Part shown: positions 28,385 to 38,736 of the stretch, in pieces
Layout: each line of letters starts with the position of its first letter
Position numbering within the stretch: position 1 is the stretch's first letter
Assembly (NCBI GenBank): GCA_022844405.1
Contig: JALHLV010000010.1
Location: 62,001-126,000, forward strand
DNA: 64,000 nucleotides
Direction of reading: 5' to 3'
DNA from: Sphingomonadales bacterium
Lineage (GTDB): Bacteria > Pseudomonadota > Alphaproteobacteria > SMXS01
Made by a program: the position numbers and the translations under genes
The notes under the pieces: generated by a model
What the model was told of the DNA's origin: nothing
The model's input: only the letters and a program-made list of their open reading frames with translations
Database searches by the model: none

Positions 28385-30427
28385 ATGACCCGCAATCTGC
28401 TCGACCAGGAAACCAGCCCCTACCTGCTGCAACACAAGGACAATCCGGTGCACTGGCGGCCATGGGGTCCGGCGGCGCTGGCCGAGGCGCGGGCGGCCGG
28501 CAAGCCGATCCTGCTGTCGATCGGCTATGCGGCGTGCCACTGGTGCCATGTGATGGCCCATGAAAGCTTCGAGAACCCGGCGATCGCCGCGGTGATGAAC
28601 GACCTGTTCGTCAGCATCAAGGTGGACCGCGAGGAACGGCCCGACATCGACGCCATCTACATGTCGGCGCTCCACCTGCTGGGGGCGCAGGGCGGCTGGC
28701 CGCTGACCATGTTCCTGACACCAGACGGCGAGCCGTTCTGGGGCGGCACCTATTTCCCGCCGGAATCGCGGTGGGGACAGCCCGGGTTCGTCGATATCAT
28801 GAAGCGGATCGACCAGGTCTGGCGCGAGGAACGCGAGACCGTCGACCAGAACCGCGTGGCGCTGGTCCAGCGCCTCGGCCTGATGTCGGCGGGCGCGGGA
28901 GACGGCGGCACGCTGCGGCCGGATTCGGTCGAACAACTCGCCGCCAGGCTGATCAACAGCGTCGATTTCGCCCGCGGTGGCCTGTCCGGCACCCCGAAAT
29001 TCCCCAATCCGCCGATCTTCCGGCTGTTCTGGCTGGCCTACCGCAAGACCGGCGAGCCCAGCTACAAGCGCGCCGTCGACCTGCTCCTCGACCGCACGTC
29101 GGAAGGCGGCATCTACGACCACATCGGCGGCGGCTATGCCCGCTATTCGGTCGACGACCGCTGGCTGGTGCCGCATTTCGAAAAGATGCTCTACGACAAC
29201 GCCCAGATCGTCGAGCTGCTGACCCAGGCCTGGCTCGACGACCGCAACCCGCTGTTCGAGCAACGCCTGCGCGAGACCATCGGCTGGGTGGCGCGGGAGA
29301 TGATCGCCGAAAACGGCGCCTTCGCCGCCAGCCAGGACGCCGACAGCGAGGGCGAGGAGGGCAAGTTCTACGTCTGGTCGGCCGCCGAGCTGCAGGAATG
29401 CCTCGGCACCAACGCCGACCTGTTCGCGCAAATCTACGACGTCACGCCGCGCGGCAATTTCGAGGGCCACACCATTCTCAACCGGCTGCACCTCCGCCAG
29501 AAGCCGGATGACGAGACCGAAACGCTGATGACCGAGATTCGCGGCCTGCTGTTCAAGCTGCGCCACGCCCGCGTCCATCCCGGCTGGGACGACAAGGTGC
29601 TGGCCGACTGGAACGGGCTGATGATCGCGGCGCTCGCCGGGGCGGCGACGGCGTTCGACGAACCGGACTGGCTGGCGCTGGCCGAGACGGCGTTCGCCGC
29701 GGTGATCCACGACCAGACCCGCATGGATTCGGCGGGAAACAGCCGTTTGCTGCACTCTTACCGCGCAGCAAAAGCGCAGCATGAAGGCATGCTCGACGAC
29801 TACGCCAACATGGCCCGCGCCGCGCTCGCGCTGCATGAAGCGACGGGGAAGGCGGCCTATCTGCACCACGCCGAAGCCTGGGCACGCACGCTCGGCGCGC
29901 GCTTTTGGGACGACGAGAGCGGCGGCTACTTCTTCACTGCCGACGATGCCGAGGCGCTGATCGTCCGCTCGCGCAACGCCACCGACAACGCCGTGCCAGC
30001 CGGCAACGGTGTCATGGTCGAGGTGCTGGCGCGGCTGGCGCTGCTCACCGGCGACGACGCCTGGCGCGAGAGGGCAGAGCAACTCGTCTCGGCCTTCGCG
30101 TCCGCCGTCGCCGGCCAGGCGCCGTCCCACGCCACGCTGCTGTGCGGCTTCGACCTGCTGCTGGGCGCCGACCAGACCGTCATCGTCGGCGACCGCGGTG
30201 AGCCGGATACACAGGCCATGCTGCAGGCGGTATTCGAGGTGTCGCAGCCCAACCGGGTGCTGCAGGTCGTTGCCGATGGCGCGGCGCTGCCGCCCGGGCA
30301 TCCGGCCAGCGGCAAGACCCAAGTGGGTGGCAAGGCGACCGCCTACATCTGTCACGGCCAGACCTGCTCGCTGCCCATCACCGATCCATCGGCATTGCGC
30401 GACATACTGAACAGGACCGCGCCATGA
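28385..30427 (+). CDS. Thioredoxin-domain protein (YyaL/DUF255 family)
   Basis: 680 residues. Residues 1-165 are the DUF255 thioredoxin-like domain: [19 protein letters not shown], then the redox pair in [11 protein letters not shown] near residue 56. The rest is an alpha/alpha toroid like N-acylglucosamine 2-epimerases ([36 protein letters not shown]). The family is widely conserved, but its substrate is unsettled. Its stop overlaps the ogt start (ATGA). Confidence 0.93.
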   Translation: MTRNLLDQETSPYLLQHKDNPVHWRPWGPAALAEARAAGKPILLSIGYAACHWCHVMAHESFENPAIAAVMNDLFVSIKVDREERPDIDAIYMSALHLLGAQGGWPLTMFLTPDGEPFWGGTYFPPESRWGQPGFVDIMKRIDQVWREERETVDQNRVALVQRLGLMSAGAGDGGTLRPDSVEQLAARLINSVDFARGGLSGTPKFPNPPIFRLFWLAYRKTGEPSYKRAVDLLLDRTSEGGIYDHIGGGYARYSVDDRWLVPHFEKMLYDNAQIVELLTQAWLDDRNPLFEQRLRETIGWVAREMIAENGAFAASQDADSEGEEGKFYVWSAAELQECLGTNADLFAQIYDVTPRGNFEGHTILNRLHLRQKPDDETETLMTEIRGLLFKLRHARVHPGWDDKVLADWNGLMIAALAGAATAFDEPDWLALAETAFAAVIHDQTRMDSAGNSRLLHSYRAAKAQHEGMLDDYANMARAALALHEATGKAAYLHHAEAWARTLGARFWDDESGGYFFTADDAEALIVRSRNATDNAVPAGNGVMVEVLARLALLTGDDAWRERAEQLVSAFASAVAGQAPSHATLLCGFDLLLGADQTVIVGDRGEPDTQAMLQAVFEVSQPNRVLQVVADGAALPPGHPASGKTQVGGKATAYICHGQTCSLPITDPSALRDILNRTAP

Positions 30428-30873
30428 CCCAGCTTTCCCTGCACAGCCCGCTGGGCGACCTGACGGTCAGCGAGGACGAGGGCGCCATCGTGTCGGTCGA
30501 CTGGGGCTGGGGCGCCATGCAGACCGAAACGCCGCTGCTGCTGGCAGCCAAACGCCAGCTCGAGCGCTATTTCGACGGCGACCTCAAACGGTTCGACCTG
30601 CCGCTGCGGCCCTACGGGACCAAATTCAAGAAGCAGGTTTGGGACGCCATGCTCCGGATTCCCTATGGCGACACCGCGACTTACGGAAAGATCGCCGCCG
30701 CCGTCGGTTCGCCGGCGCGGGCGGTCGGCGGCGCCTGCGGCGCCAATCCCATCCCGATCATCATACCCTGCCACCGCGTCCTCGCCGCCGGCGGCGGGCT
30801 CGGCGGTTACTCCGGCGACGGCGGCACCGAGACCAAAGTGTTCCTGCTGCGGCTCGAGGGCGCGCTGCTGTAG
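30424..30873 (+). CDS. ogt: Methylated-DNA-[protein]-cysteine S-methyltransferase
   Basis: 149 residues. It repairs O6-alkylguanine by moving the alkyl group to its own cysteine. The active-site motif PCHRVL is present (IIIPCHRVLAAGGGLGGYSG near residue 118), preceded by the recognition helix IPYGDTATYGKIAAAVGSP and the NPIP turn. It is short, lacking an Ada-type regulatory domain, so it is the constitutive Ogt-like form. It overlaps the upstream gene by 4 bases. Confidence 0.93.
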   Translation: MTQLSLHSPLGDLTVSEDEGAIVSVDWGWGAMQTETPLLLAAKRQLERYFDGDLKRFDLPLRPYGTKFKKQVWDAMLRIPYGDTATYGKIAAAVGSPARAVGGACGANPIPIIIPCHRVLAAGGGLGGYSGDGGTETKVFLLRLEGALL

Positions 30874-30946
30874 CCGCGCCAACAGCCTTGAGGCCCATTC
30901 CTCCTCCGACTAGAGTTCCTGCACCACCGGGCAGAGGAGAGCATCG

Positions 30947-31645
30947 ATGAGCGAGATCAATATCCAGGCGACGGACGGCGGCGGCACCTTCATGGGTTAC
31001 CTGGCCAAGCCGGCGGGCGGCAGGGGGCCGGGCATCGTCGTCATCCAGGAGATCTTCGGCGTCAATGGCTTCGTCCGCGAGACCGCCGACTGGCTGGCGT
31101 CGCAGGGTTATGTCGCGCTGGCGCCGGACCTGTTCTGGCGGCAGGAACCGGGCATCCAGCTCACCGACAAGACCGAGGCCGACTGGGCCAAGGCGTTCGA
31201 GCTGTTCAATGGCTTCAACATCGACAAGGGCATCGAGGACATCGGCGCCACCATCGACGCGCTGCGCAACATGGACGGCTGCACCGGCAAGGTCGGCGCC
31301 GTCGGCTATTGCCTGGGCGGCCTGCTGGCCTACCTGACCGCCGCGCGAACCAGCATCGACGCCGCGGTCGGTTATTACGGCGTGTCGATCAACGACCGGC
31401 TGTCCGAAGCCTCGGGCATCCGGAAGCCGCTGCTGCTGCATGTGGCGTCCGAGGACGGCTTCGTGCCGAAAGAGGCCCAGGCCGCCATGCATGCGGGCCT
31501 CGATTCCAATCCCCGGGTAACGCTGCACGACTATCCCGGCCGCGACCACGCCTTCGCCCGCACCGGCGGCGAGCACTACGACAAGCAGGACGCCGACCTG
31601 GCCAACAAGCGGACGCTGGATTTCTTCGCCGCCAACCTCCGCTAA
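30947..31645 (+). CDS. Dienelactone hydrolase family protein
   Basis: 232 residues, with a good ribosome-binding site (GAGGAGA). This is an alpha/beta hydrolase: the oxyanion region is [16 protein letters not shown], the nucleophile elbow is [12 protein letters not shown] with Cys near residue 123, and the acid and base are in ASEDGFVP and GRDHAFAR. This is the dienelactone hydrolase triad, though no aromatic degradation genes are nearby, so the physiological substrate is unknown. The segment 31646-31814 after it holds no supported gene. Confidence 0.92.
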   Translation: MSEINIQATDGGGTFMGYLAKPAGGRGPGIVVIQEIFGVNGFVRETADWLASQGYVALAPDLFWRQEPGIQLTDKTEADWAKAFELFNGFNIDKGIEDIGATIDALRNMDGCTGKVGAVGYCLGGLLAYLTAARTSIDAAVGYYGVSINDRLSEASGIRKPLLLHVASEDGFVPKEAQAAMHAGLDSNPRVTLHDYPGRDHAFARTGGEHYDKQDADLANKRTLDFFAANLR

Positions 31646-31814
31646 CGGCCGATCGAGGCCATCCGCCGCACGAAAATCGATTCGCCCGGCCGCGTCGGCG
31701 ACATCGTTCAGTTGCATCGCGACGCGGAAGACCGCAAACATACCGGGTCAACCGTCATCCTGCCTTGACGAGCCGGCCTGACGTCCGCCCGATCCCTTCC
31801 AGGCCAGCAGGCCA

Positions 31815-32762
31815 ATGAACCGCAGAACCGTGCCCAGCGTGTCTCCCTACCGGAACTTTACCCGCACCGAATGGTCGCGGCTGCGCGAGGACACGCCGCT
31901 CACCCTGTCGCCCGACGAACTCGACCGGCTGAAAGGCCTGAACGAGCCGATCTCCATGGACGAAGTGGTCGACATCTACTTGCCCATGTCGCGCCTGATC
32001 AACCTGCACTATGCCGCCTCGCAGCAGCTTTTCCGTGCCACAAACGAGTTCCTGGGCCTGGAAAAACGCAAGGTGCCCTACGTCATCGGCATGGCGGGCA
32101 GCGTCTCGGTGGGCAAGAGCACCACCGCCCGCATCCTGCGCACCCTGCTCAGCCGCTGGGCCGACCATCCCAAGGTGGATCTGGTGCCCACCGACGGCTT
32201 CCTGCTGCCCAACGCCGAGATGGAACGCCGCGGCATCATGAACCGCAAGGGTTTCCCCGAGAGCTACGACCTGCACGCCATGCTGGCGTTCATGGCCGAC
32301 GTGAAGGGCGGCGAACGCGACGTCTCCGCGCCTACCTATTCGCATCTTGTCTACGACGTGCAGCCCGACAGGCGGCTGGTGGTCGACCGGCCGGACATCC
32401 TGATCGTCGAGGGCCTCAACGTGCTGCAGACCAGCCCGGCCGGCGCCGAGCCCATGCCCTATGTGTCGGATTTCTTCGATTTCTCGATCTATATCGATGC
32501 CAGCGAGGACGACCTGCTCAAATGGTACGTGGAGCGCTTCCTGCGGCTGCGCGAAACCGCGTTCCGCGACCCGCAGTCCTATTTCCACCGCTATGCGGTG
32601 CTGACCGAGAGCGAGGCGAGGGAAACCGCCACGTCGATCTGGGAGACCATCAACCTGGTCAATCTGCGCCGCAACATCCAGCCGACCCGCCAGCGCGCCG
32701 ACCTGATCCTGCGCAAGGGCAGCGACCACACGATGGAATCGGTAGCGCTCAGGGGCGCGTAG
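31815..32762 (+). CDS. coaA: Pantothenate kinase, type I
   Basis: 315 residues, the usual length. It phosphorylates pantothenate, the first committed step of coenzyme A synthesis. The P-loop is [17 protein letters not shown] near residue 95; other family blocks are [29 protein letters not shown] (split here: [10 protein letters not shown] then RKGFPESYD), [11 protein letters not shown] and [10 protein letters not shown]. In many alphaproteobacteria coaA follows hisE; here it is 18 kb away on the other side of the origin. A palindromic repeat follows the stop. Confidence 0.95.
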   Translation: MNRRTVPSVSPYRNFTRTEWSRLREDTPLTLSPDELDRLKGLNEPISMDEVVDIYLPMSRLINLHYAASQQLFRATNEFLGLEKRKVPYVIGMAGSVSVGKSTTARILRTLLSRWADHPKVDLVPTDGFLLPNAEMERRGIMNRKGFPESYDLHAMLAFMADVKGGERDVSAPTYSHLVYDVQPDRRLVVDRPDILIVEGLNVLQTSPAGAEPMPYVSDFFDFSIYIDASEDDLLKWYVERFLRLRETAFRDPQSYFHRYAVLTESEARETATSIWETINLVNLRRNIQPTRQRADLILRKGSDHTMESVALRGA

Positions 32763-32780
32763 ACTCCGCACTCCCTCTAT

Positions 32781-32912
32781 TGTCATCCCGGATTTATTCC
32801 GGGATCCGTCTCTACGCGAGCAAGATCATCAATGTTTTGCATCGATGTCGATGCGGACCCCTATGACGTATCCTGTGGAGGCACAGACCCCGGAATAAAT
32901 CCGGGGTAACAA
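32781..32912. repeat. Palindromic interspersed repeat, family E, after coaA
   Basis: Outer arms are TGTCATCCCGGATTTATTCC at 32781 and its imperfect complement ending GGGGTAACA near 32912; the core CCCGGAATAAATCCGGG occurs on the right, and its complement on the left. About 70 bases of unrelated sequence separate the arms. It lies between the convergent coaA and rho genes. The 'gtcatcccgg' end is shared with family A at 15407. Confidence 0.85.
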
Positions 32913-32933
32913 CGAGGGTAGGGCAAAGGAATG

Positions 32934-32958
32934 AAAAAGGGGCGCTCGTGGCGCCCCT
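32934..32958 (-). terminator. Rho-independent terminator of rho
   Basis: On the minus strand, AGGGGCGC pairs perfectly with GCGCCCCT (32938-32945 and 32951-32958) around a 5-base loop, followed by five T (complement of AAAAA 32934-32938). It lies 29 bases after the rho stop. This is a textbook intrinsic terminator. Confidence 0.9.
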
Positions 32959-32986
32959 CACGTGCCTTTCCGAATCGCAGAAACCC

Positions 32987-34255
32987 TTACGTATTCATCG
33001 ACTCGAAGAAGTCGGCGTTGTTCTTGCTGTCCTTGACCTTGCTGAGCAGGAACTCGATGGCGTCGACGGTGCCCATCGGGTTGAGGATACGGCGCAGCAC
33101 CCACATCTTCGACAGAGTGCCCTTGTCGACCAGCAGTTCTTCCTTGCGGGTGCCGGACTTCAGGATGTCGATGGCCGGGAACACGCGCTTGTCCGAGACC
33201 TTGCGGTCCAGGATGATTTCCGAATTGCCGGTGCCCTTGAACTCTTCGAAGATCACCTCGTCCATGCGGCTGCCGGTGTCGATCAGCGCGGTGGCGATGA
33301 TGGTCAGCGAGCCGCCTTCCTCGATGTTGCGGGCGGCGCCGAAGAAACGCTTGGGCCGCTGCAGGGCGTTGGCGTCCACGCCGCCGGTCAGCACCTTGCC
33401 CGACGACGGCACCACGGTGTTGTAGGCGCGCGCCAGGCGGGTGATCGAATCCAGCAGGATGACCACGTCGCGCTTGTGCTCGACGAGCCGCTTGGCCTTC
33501 TCGATGACCATTTCGGTGACCGCCACATGCCGGGTCGCCGGCTCGTCGAAGGTCGAGCTGATGACCTCGCCCTTCACCGAGCGGGCCATGTCGGTCACTT
33601 CCTCGGGCCGCTCGTCGATGAGCAGCACGATCAGGTAGACCTCGGGATGGTTGGCGGTGATCGAGTGGGCGATGTTCTGCAGCAGCACTGTCTTGCCGGT
33701 GCGCGGCGGCGCCACGACCAGGGCGCGCTGTCCCTTGCCCAGCGGCGAGATGATGTCGATGATCCGCGAGCTCATGTCGTCGCTCTTCGAATCGCCCTTG
33801 GCGTCGCTGCGGTCGAGCACCAGGCGCTCGTCGGGATAGAGCGGCGTGAGGTTGTCGAAGTTGACCTTGTGACGGGCCTTCTCCGTATCCTCGAAATTGA
33901 TGGTGTTGACCTTGAGCAGCGCGAAATAGCGCTCGCTGTCCTTGGGCGCGCGGATCGGCCCCTCGATGGTGTCGCCGGTGCGCATGCCAAAGCGGCGGAT
34001 CTGGGTGGGGCTGACATAGATGTCGTCCGGACCCGGCAGATAGTTGGCGTCCGGCGAGCGCAGGAAGCCAAAACCGTCCTGCAGCACCTCGAGCACGCCG
34101 ACGCCGGTGATCTCTTCACCCTGGAAGGCAAGCTGCTTGAGGATCGCAAACATCATGTCCTGTTTGCGCATGTTCGAGGCGTTCTCGATTTCGAGCTCTT
34201 CGGCGAACGCCAGCAAGTCAGGCGGAGACTTGCCCTTAAGTTCTTGTAGATTCAT
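32987..34255 (-). CDS. rho: Transcription termination factor Rho
   Basis: 422 residues. It has an N-terminal helical domain ([20 protein letters not shown]), then a cold-shock-like RNA-binding domain ([23 protein letters not shown]). The ATPase has Walker [17 protein letters not shown] near residue 175, [14 protein letters not shown] and [13 protein letters not shown]. It is a hexameric RNA helicase that ends unprotected transcripts. A 246-base leader separates it from hemJ; rho genes are often autoregulated through such leaders. Confidence 0.97.
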   Translation of the reverse strand: MNLQELKGKSPPDLLAFAEELEIENASNMRKQDMMFAILKQLAFQGEEITGVGVLEVLQDGFGFLRSPDANYLPGPDDIYVSPTQIRRFGMRTGDTIEGPIRAPKDSERYFALLKVNTINFEDTEKARHKVNFDNLTPLYPDERLVLDRSDAKGDSKSDDMSSRIIDIISPLGKGQRALVVAPPRTGKTVLLQNIAHSITANHPEVYLIVLLIDERPEEVTDMARSVKGEVISSTFDEPATRHVAVTEMVIEKAKRLVEHKRDVVILLDSITRLARAYNTVVPSSGKVLTGGVDANALQRPKRFFGAARNIEEGGSLTIIATALIDTGSRMDEVIFEEFKGTGNSEIILDRKVSDKRVFPAIDILKSGTRKEELLVDKGTLSKMWVLRRILNPMGTVDAIEFLLSKVKDSKNNADFFESMNT

Positions 34256-34501
34256 CGGAATATCCGATTACCTTCTGGAAGGATGGAACTGTTGCGACCG
34301 ATCCGGGAATAAGCGGCGAACATCCGCTCACTGTGTCCCACCGTTCGGTCGTACTGGTTCTTGTGGAGAAGTTTTTCCGAAGAGACCCCGGAAAGGGGTG
34401 TGACAGCGCGTGTTACTGCCGTGGGATATGGGCACAATGGCCAATGGTTCAAGCCTTGTCCAGCAAAAATGGAGAGTCCGGAAAAGGACTTGCGGCCGGT
34501 G

Positions 34502-34954
34502 TCACGAGCGGCTGCCGACGACCACAAGCAGGACGATGGCGATCATCAGCACGGTGGGAATCTCGTTCATCACCCGGTAGTAGCGGGCGGTCCGGGCGCG
34601 CTGATCTTCCCGGAAACGGCGCACATGGCCCACCATGACGCCGTGAACCGCACCCAGCAGCAGCACCAGCGCCAGCTTGGCATGCATCCAGCCATGCTTG
34701 AAATGCACCCAGTCCCCGGCCCACAGCAGCAGCACGCCCAGAACGACGGTGGCGATCATGGCCGGGTTGATGATCGCCTTCAGCAGCCGGCGCTCCATGA
34801 CCTTGAAGATTTCCGACGCCTCGGACCCAGGCATGGTGCCCGAGTGATAGACGAACAACCGCGGCAGGTAGAGCATGCCGGCCATCCAGGCAATCATCGC
34901 GATGATGTGCGCGGCAAGAAGCCAGGGTTGGATATCGGCCAGAAACAGGGTCAT
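34502..34954 (-). CDS. hemJ: Protoporphyrinogen oxidase HemJ
   Basis: 150 residues with four predicted membrane helices. HemJ oxidises protoporphyrinogen IX in alphaproteobacteria and cyanobacteria. Conserved features are AAHIIAMIAWMAGMLYLPR with its histidine near residue 16, LFVYH, KLALVLLLGAVHG and RYYRVMNEIPT. It lies 19 bases downstream of hemE on the same strand, so the two haem genes form an operon leading away from the putative origin. Confidence 0.95.
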   Translation of the reverse strand: MTLFLADIQPWLLAAHIIAMIAWMAGMLYLPRLFVYHSGTMPGSEASEIFKVMERRLLKAIINPAMIATVVLGVLLLWAGDWVHFKHGWMHAKLALVLLLGAVHGVMVGHVRRFREDQRARTARYYRVMNEIPTVLMIAIVLLVVVGSRS

Positions 34955-34973
34955 CTCACAAAGTCTCCGTGGA

Positions 34974-36023
34974 TCAGCTGGTGCGCCAGTCCCTGATCAG
35001 ATCGGACAGGGCCGCCACATGCTCGGGCGGAGTCTGCGGCACGATGCCATGGCCCAGGTTGAAGATGAAGGGGCCATAGGACAGCGCCTCAAGAATGTGC
35101 CGTGCCTGATCCTCCATGACCCGGCCGCCGGCGACGACCGCCAGCGGGTCCAGATTCCCCTGCACGGCAACCGTGGCCTGCAGCGTGCTCGCCGCCCAGC
35201 GCGGCGGCATGGTCGTATCGATCCCGACGCCGTCGATGCCCGTGGCCGCGGCATATTCCGGCGTCTTGGACCCGGCGCCGCGCGGAAAGCCGATGACCGG
35301 CACGTCCGGATAGCGCAGCTTCAGCCGGCCCACGATCGATCGTGTCGGCACCGTGCACCAGCGGGTGAACTGGTCCTCGGACAGCACCCCCGCCCAGCTG
35401 TCGAACAGCTGTACCGCATGGGCGCCCGCCTCGATCTGCCGCGACAGGTACTCGATGGTGGCTTCGGTCAGCACGTCGATCAGCGCGCCGAAGCCCTGCG
35501 GATCGCGCATGGCCCACAACCGTGTCTCCTGGAATTCCTTCGACCCGTGGCCTTCCACCATGTAGCTGGCAACGGTCCACGGCGATCCGGCGAACCCGAT
35601 CAGCGCCGTCCCATCGGGCAGCGCGCCGGCTACGCGCTCAACGGTCTCGTAGACCGGCGCGAGGCGCTCGTGGATCCGCTCCGGCTTCAGCGCGGCCAAG
35701 GCGGCGCCGTCGCGGACCGGTTGCAGGACCGGACCCTCGCCTTCCCTGTACTCCAGCTTCTGGCCCAGCGCATCCGGGATCAGCAGGATGTCGGCGAACA
35801 GGATCGCGGCGTCCATACCATAGCGCCGGATCGGCTGCAGCGTCACTTCCGCCGCCGCCGTCGGCGTGTAGCACATTTCCAGAAAGTCGCCGATCTGCGC
35901 CCTGACCTTGCGGTATTCGGGCAGATAGCGTCCCGCCTGGCGCATGAACCAGAATGGCGGACGGTCGACGGGACGGTCGGTCAGCGCATCGATCAGACGC
36001 TTGCCGGAGGAAGGGTTGTTCAC
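34974..36023 (-). CDS. hemE: Uroporphyrinogen decarboxylase
   Basis: 349 residues. It decarboxylates uroporphyrinogen III to coproporphyrinogen III in haem synthesis. Signatures are PPFWFMRQAGRYLPEYR near residue 22, GFAGSPWTVASYMVEG near 145 and QLFDSWAGVLSEDQF near 210. It is the left flank of the putative chromosomal origin, as in Caulobacter and Rickettsia, and is transcribed away from it with hemJ. Confidence 0.97.
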   Translation of the reverse strand: MNNPSSGKRLIDALTDRPVDRPPFWFMRQAGRYLPEYRKVRAQIGDFLEMCYTPTAAAEVTLQPIRRYGMDAAILFADILLIPDALGQKLEYREGEGPVLQPVRDGAALAALKPERIHERLAPVYETVERVAGALPDGTALIGFAGSPWTVASYMVEGHGSKEFQETRLWAMRDPQGFGALIDVLTEATIEYLSRQIEAGAHAVQLFDSWAGVLSEDQFTRWCTVPTRSIVGRLKLRYPDVPVIGFPRGAGSKTPEYAAATGIDGVGIDTTMPPRWAASTLQATVAVQGNLDPLAVVAGGRVMEDQARHILEALSYGPFIFNLGHGIVPQTPPEHVAALSDLIRDWRTS

Positions 36024-36403
36024 GCGCCCTTATCCTTAAGATTTTTCTAAAGAGAAAGGTTGAAGAGGTAGTGGATGCCTGTGAGTCACGGGGGCAGCGC
36101 AGTCATACAATACTTGTCCTCGCGCTGGCCACTTTTATGCCTCGACGGCGGGGGACGCCGCCAGGGCGGTGGACAAGCATGCGCGGGCCATGCCTGACGC
36201 GGTGTGGCAACATCTGAGTCATGGGGATATCCGGTGCAGCCGGCAGCGCAACCTCCGTGACTCACAGCCAGTGCGCCGGGGTTGTTCAACAGGGCCACGG
36301 GTTGGCGGACTTATCCCCGCTGAACCGCGTCCCATGCGGGACATTGCCAAGAGATGCAGGTTATGCACAGTTCATCCACCGTGGCTTCACGTTGGGCGAT
36401 ACC
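36024..36403. other. Putative chromosomal replication origin (oriC) between hemE and ppsR
   Basis: A 380-base gap between divergent hemE and ppsR, the junction that forms oriC in Caulobacter and Rickettsia. TTATGCACA at 36361-36369 is a perfect DnaA box; weaker two-mismatch boxes are TTATCCCCG (36311-36319) and TTGTCCACC on the minus strand (36168-36176). An AT-rich patch at about 36028-36066 could be the unwinding element and contains TTAAGATTTTTCTAA, close to a CtrA site. TGAGTCAYGG occurs three times (36082, 36215, and 36255-36264 inverted). Confidence 0.75.
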
Positions 36404-37228
36404 ATGCAGCGTTTCCATCTCCATCTGGTTTCCGACGCGACCGGCGAGACACTCAGCGCCGTGGCCAAGGCGGCGCTTGCCCAGTTCGAAGGCTTCGACG
36501 CCATGGAACATCTGCATGCCATGATCCGCAGCCCGAAGCAGATGGAACTGGCGCTTGCCGCCATCCAGCGCACGCCCGGCCTGGTGCTCTACACGCTGGT
36601 CGACCGCGAGCTGCGCGCCCAGCTCGAGGAAGGCTGCCGGGCGCTGGGATTCCTGTCGATCGCCGTGCTCGATCCGGTGATGGACGCCTTCGGCCGGTTC
36701 CTTGGCGCTAAGAGCCTGGGCCGTCCCGGCCAGCAGCACGAAATGAACGCCGAGTATTTCGGCCGCATCGAGGCCATGGGCTTCACCATGGCCCATGACG
36801 ACGGTCTGCGGACCGACGACCTGCACCAGGCCGACATCATCCTGCTGGGCGTCTCGCGCACCTCGAAGACGCCGACCGGCATCTATCTCGCCAACCGCGG
36901 CTTGAAGGTGGCCAACGTCCCGGTCGTACCCGGCGTGCCGCTGCCCGAGGAGCTGGACGGGCTGAAGAAGCCGCTGATCGTGGCGCTGACCGTCTCGCCG
37001 GACCGGCTGGTGCATATCCGCCGCACCAGGATGCGGGCGCTGTCCGAACCCGAGGATACCGCCTATGCCGATCCGGAAGCAGTGGCCGAGGAGATCACCG
37101 CCGCGCGGCGGCTCTACCTGAAGCGCGGCTGGCCGATCATCGACGTGACGCGGCGTTCGATCGAGGAAACCGCCGCGGCGATCTACAGCCTGTACCAGCG
37201 CCGCCAGGAAGAGCGGGCCGGGGAATGA
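36404..37228 (+). CDS. ppsR: PPDK/PEP synthase regulatory protein (kinase/pyrophosphorylase, DUF299; RP001 homologue)
   Basis: 274 residues from the ATG at 36404 (QRFHLHLVSDATGETLSAVA), the family's usual start; the frame open from 36221 runs through the origin region. The family phosphorylates and dephosphorylates pyruvate phosphate dikinase or PEP synthase. The P-loop-like segment is ILLGVSRTSKTPTGIYLA near residue 150, and VSPDRLVHIRRTRMR follows. It heads a rightward run ppsR-maf-aroE-coaE-dnaQ with 1-4 base overlaps. Confidence 0.94.
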   Translation: MQRFHLHLVSDATGETLSAVAKAALAQFEGFDAMEHLHAMIRSPKQMELALAAIQRTPGLVLYTLVDRELRAQLEEGCRALGFLSIAVLDPVMDAFGRFLGAKSLGRPGQQHEMNAEYFGRIEAMGFTMAHDDGLRTDDLHQADIILLGVSRTSKTPTGIYLANRGLKVANVPVVPGVPLPEELDGLKKPLIVALTVSPDRLVHIRRTRMRALSEPEDTAYADPEAVAEEITAARRLYLKRGWPIIDVTRRSIEETAAAIYSLYQRRQEERAGE

Positions 37229-37815
37229 GCCGGCTGGTGCTGGCGTCGGGCAGCAGGGTGCGCGCCACATTGCTGCGCCAGGCGGGGCTGGAATTCGAGA
37301 CACTGCCGGCCGACGTGGACGAATCCATCGCCAAGCGCGAGATGGCGGGCGCCGATCCCATGGCGATCGCCGAGGCGCTGGCCGCCATCAAGGCGCGGGC
37401 GGTATCACCGTCACGGCCGGGTGCGCTGGTGATCGGCGCCGACCAGGTGCTGGTCTGCGAGGGCGACCTGTTCGACAAGCCGCAAACTATCGACGAGGCC
37501 CGCGGCCATCTGCGCCGGCTGCGCGGCTGGACCCACCATCTCTGCACCGCAACTGTCGTCGTGCGGGACGGCGAGGTGCTGTGGCGGCACAGCGAACGGC
37601 CCGAGCTCGTCATGCGGCCGTTCAGCGACCGTTTCATCGAGGATTATCTGGCCGCGGTCGGCGCGGATGCGCTGCTCAGCGTCGGCGCCTACCAGCTCGA
37701 AGGCCGCGGCGCGCAGCTGTTCGAGCGGGTCGCCGGCGACTTCTTCTCGATCCTGGGCTTGCCTTTGCTGCCGCTGTTGGCTTTTCTGAGGCACCAGAAA
37801 CTGATTGAGGCCTGA
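37225..37815 (+). CDS. maf: Maf-family nucleoside triphosphate pyrophosphatase
   Basis: 196 residues. Maf proteins hydrolyse dTTP, UTP or modified nucleotides and prevent their misincorporation. The N-terminal SRLVLASGSRVRATLLRQAGL is the signature; VIGADQVLV and the FDKPQTIDEARGHLRRL segment are further motifs. In most bacteria the first block reads LASxSPRR; here it reads LASGSRVR. Its start overlaps ppsR by 4 bases and aroE begins immediately after its stop. Confidence 0.92.
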   Translation: MSRLVLASGSRVRATLLRQAGLEFETLPADVDESIAKREMAGADPMAIAEALAAIKARAVSPSRPGALVIGADQVLVCEGDLFDKPQTIDEARGHLRRLRGWTHHLCTATVVVRDGEVLWRHSERPELVMRPFSDRFIEDYLAAVGADALLSVGAYQLEGRGAQLFERVAGDFFSILGLPLLPLLAFLRHQKLIEA

Positions 37816-38736
37816 GTGTCTTCCACAGCACCCATCAAGGCGGGCGTCATGGGCTGGCCCGTCGCCCACTCCCGTTCGCCGCTGATCCACGGCTACTGGC
37901 TGAAGAAGCACGGCATCGCCGGCTCCTACGACCTGCTGCCGGTGAAGCCTGAGGATGCGGTGGCGGCGATCCGCGCCCTGCCGAAACGGGGCTTCGCGGG
38001 CTGCAATTGTACGGTACCGCACAAACACGCCGCGCTCGCCGCCGCCGATGTGGTGGATGATCTGGCCCGGCGCATCGGCGCGGCCAACACCATCGTGGTC
38101 CGCGACGGCGTGATCCACGCCACCAACACCGATGCCGAAGGCTTCCTGCGCAATCTGGTGACGGCGGCCAATGGACTGCTGCGGACCAAATTCGTCGATG
38201 ACGCCACAGGTGTCGGCCATGCGGGCTTCCTGGTGAACGCGCCCGAGTTCCGGCCTGGCGCCGGTCCTGCCGTGGTGCTGGGTGCGGGCGGCGCGGCGCG
38301 GGCGGTGCTGGTGGCCTTGCTCGACGCGGGCGTACCGAAGATTCTCCTCGCCAACCGCACCCGTGCTCGCGCCGGGGAGCTGGCCGCCGAGCTGGGGCAG
38401 GGCAGGGTCGAGGTGGTCGGTTGGGACGAGCGCGAGGCGGCGCTGGCAGGCGCCGCGCTGCTCGTCAATACCACCAGCATGGGCATGCAGGGAAACGAGC
38501 CCCTGCCGCTGCGGCTCGACGACCTGCCGGCTGACGCCCTGGTCAACGACATCGTCTACGTGCCGCTGGAAACCGGCCTGCTGGCGGCGGCGCGGGCGCG
38601 CGGCAACATGGCCGTCGACGGCCTCGGCATGCTGCTGCACCAGGCCGTGCCGGGCTTCGAGGCCTGGTTCGGCGTCCGGCCGGACGTGACGCCGGAACTG
38701 CGCGACATCATCGTTCGGGACCTGGGGGGAAAATGA
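37816..38736 (+). CDS. aroE: Shikimate dehydrogenase
   Basis: 306 residues from a GTG start directly after the maf stop. It reduces 3-dehydroshikimate with NADPH. The substrate site is SRSPLIHGYWLKKH and CNCTVPHKHAAL with the catalytic lysine near residue 73; NTDAEGFLRNL and the NADP loop VLGAGGAARAVLVAL follow. About 20 residues more than E. coli AroE are accounted for by an insert near 120-140 (NGLLRTKFVDDATGVGHAGF). The end overlaps coaE by 4 bases. Confidence 0.95.
   Translation: MSSTAPIKAGVMGWPVAHSRSPLIHGYWLKKHGIAGSYDLLPVKPEDAVAAIRALPKRGFAGCNCTVPHKHAALAAADVVDDLARRIGAANTIVVRDGVIHATNTDAEGFLRNLVTAANGLLRTKFVDDATGVGHAGFLVNAPEFRPGAGPAVVLGAGGAARAVLVALLDAGVPKILLANRTRARAGELAAELGQGRVEVVGWDEREAALAGAALLVNTTSMGMQGNEPLPLRLDDLPADALVNDIVYVPLETGLLAAARARGNMAVDGLGMLLHQAVPGFEAWFGVRPDVTPELRDIIVRDLGGK

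Noticed and set aside
28307-30355. A 682-codon open frame opposite the thioredoxin-domain gene
   Set aside because: Antisense shadow of a conserved gene; no recognisable domain.
31646-31763. In-frame sense stretch of about 39 codons after the dienelactone hydrolase stop
   Set aside because: It has no start codon or ribosome-binding site, and I recognise no family. It could be a decayed fragment but is not supported.
32948-34249. A 433-codon plus-strand frame opposite rho
   Set aside because: Shadow of rho; it also crosses the rho terminator.
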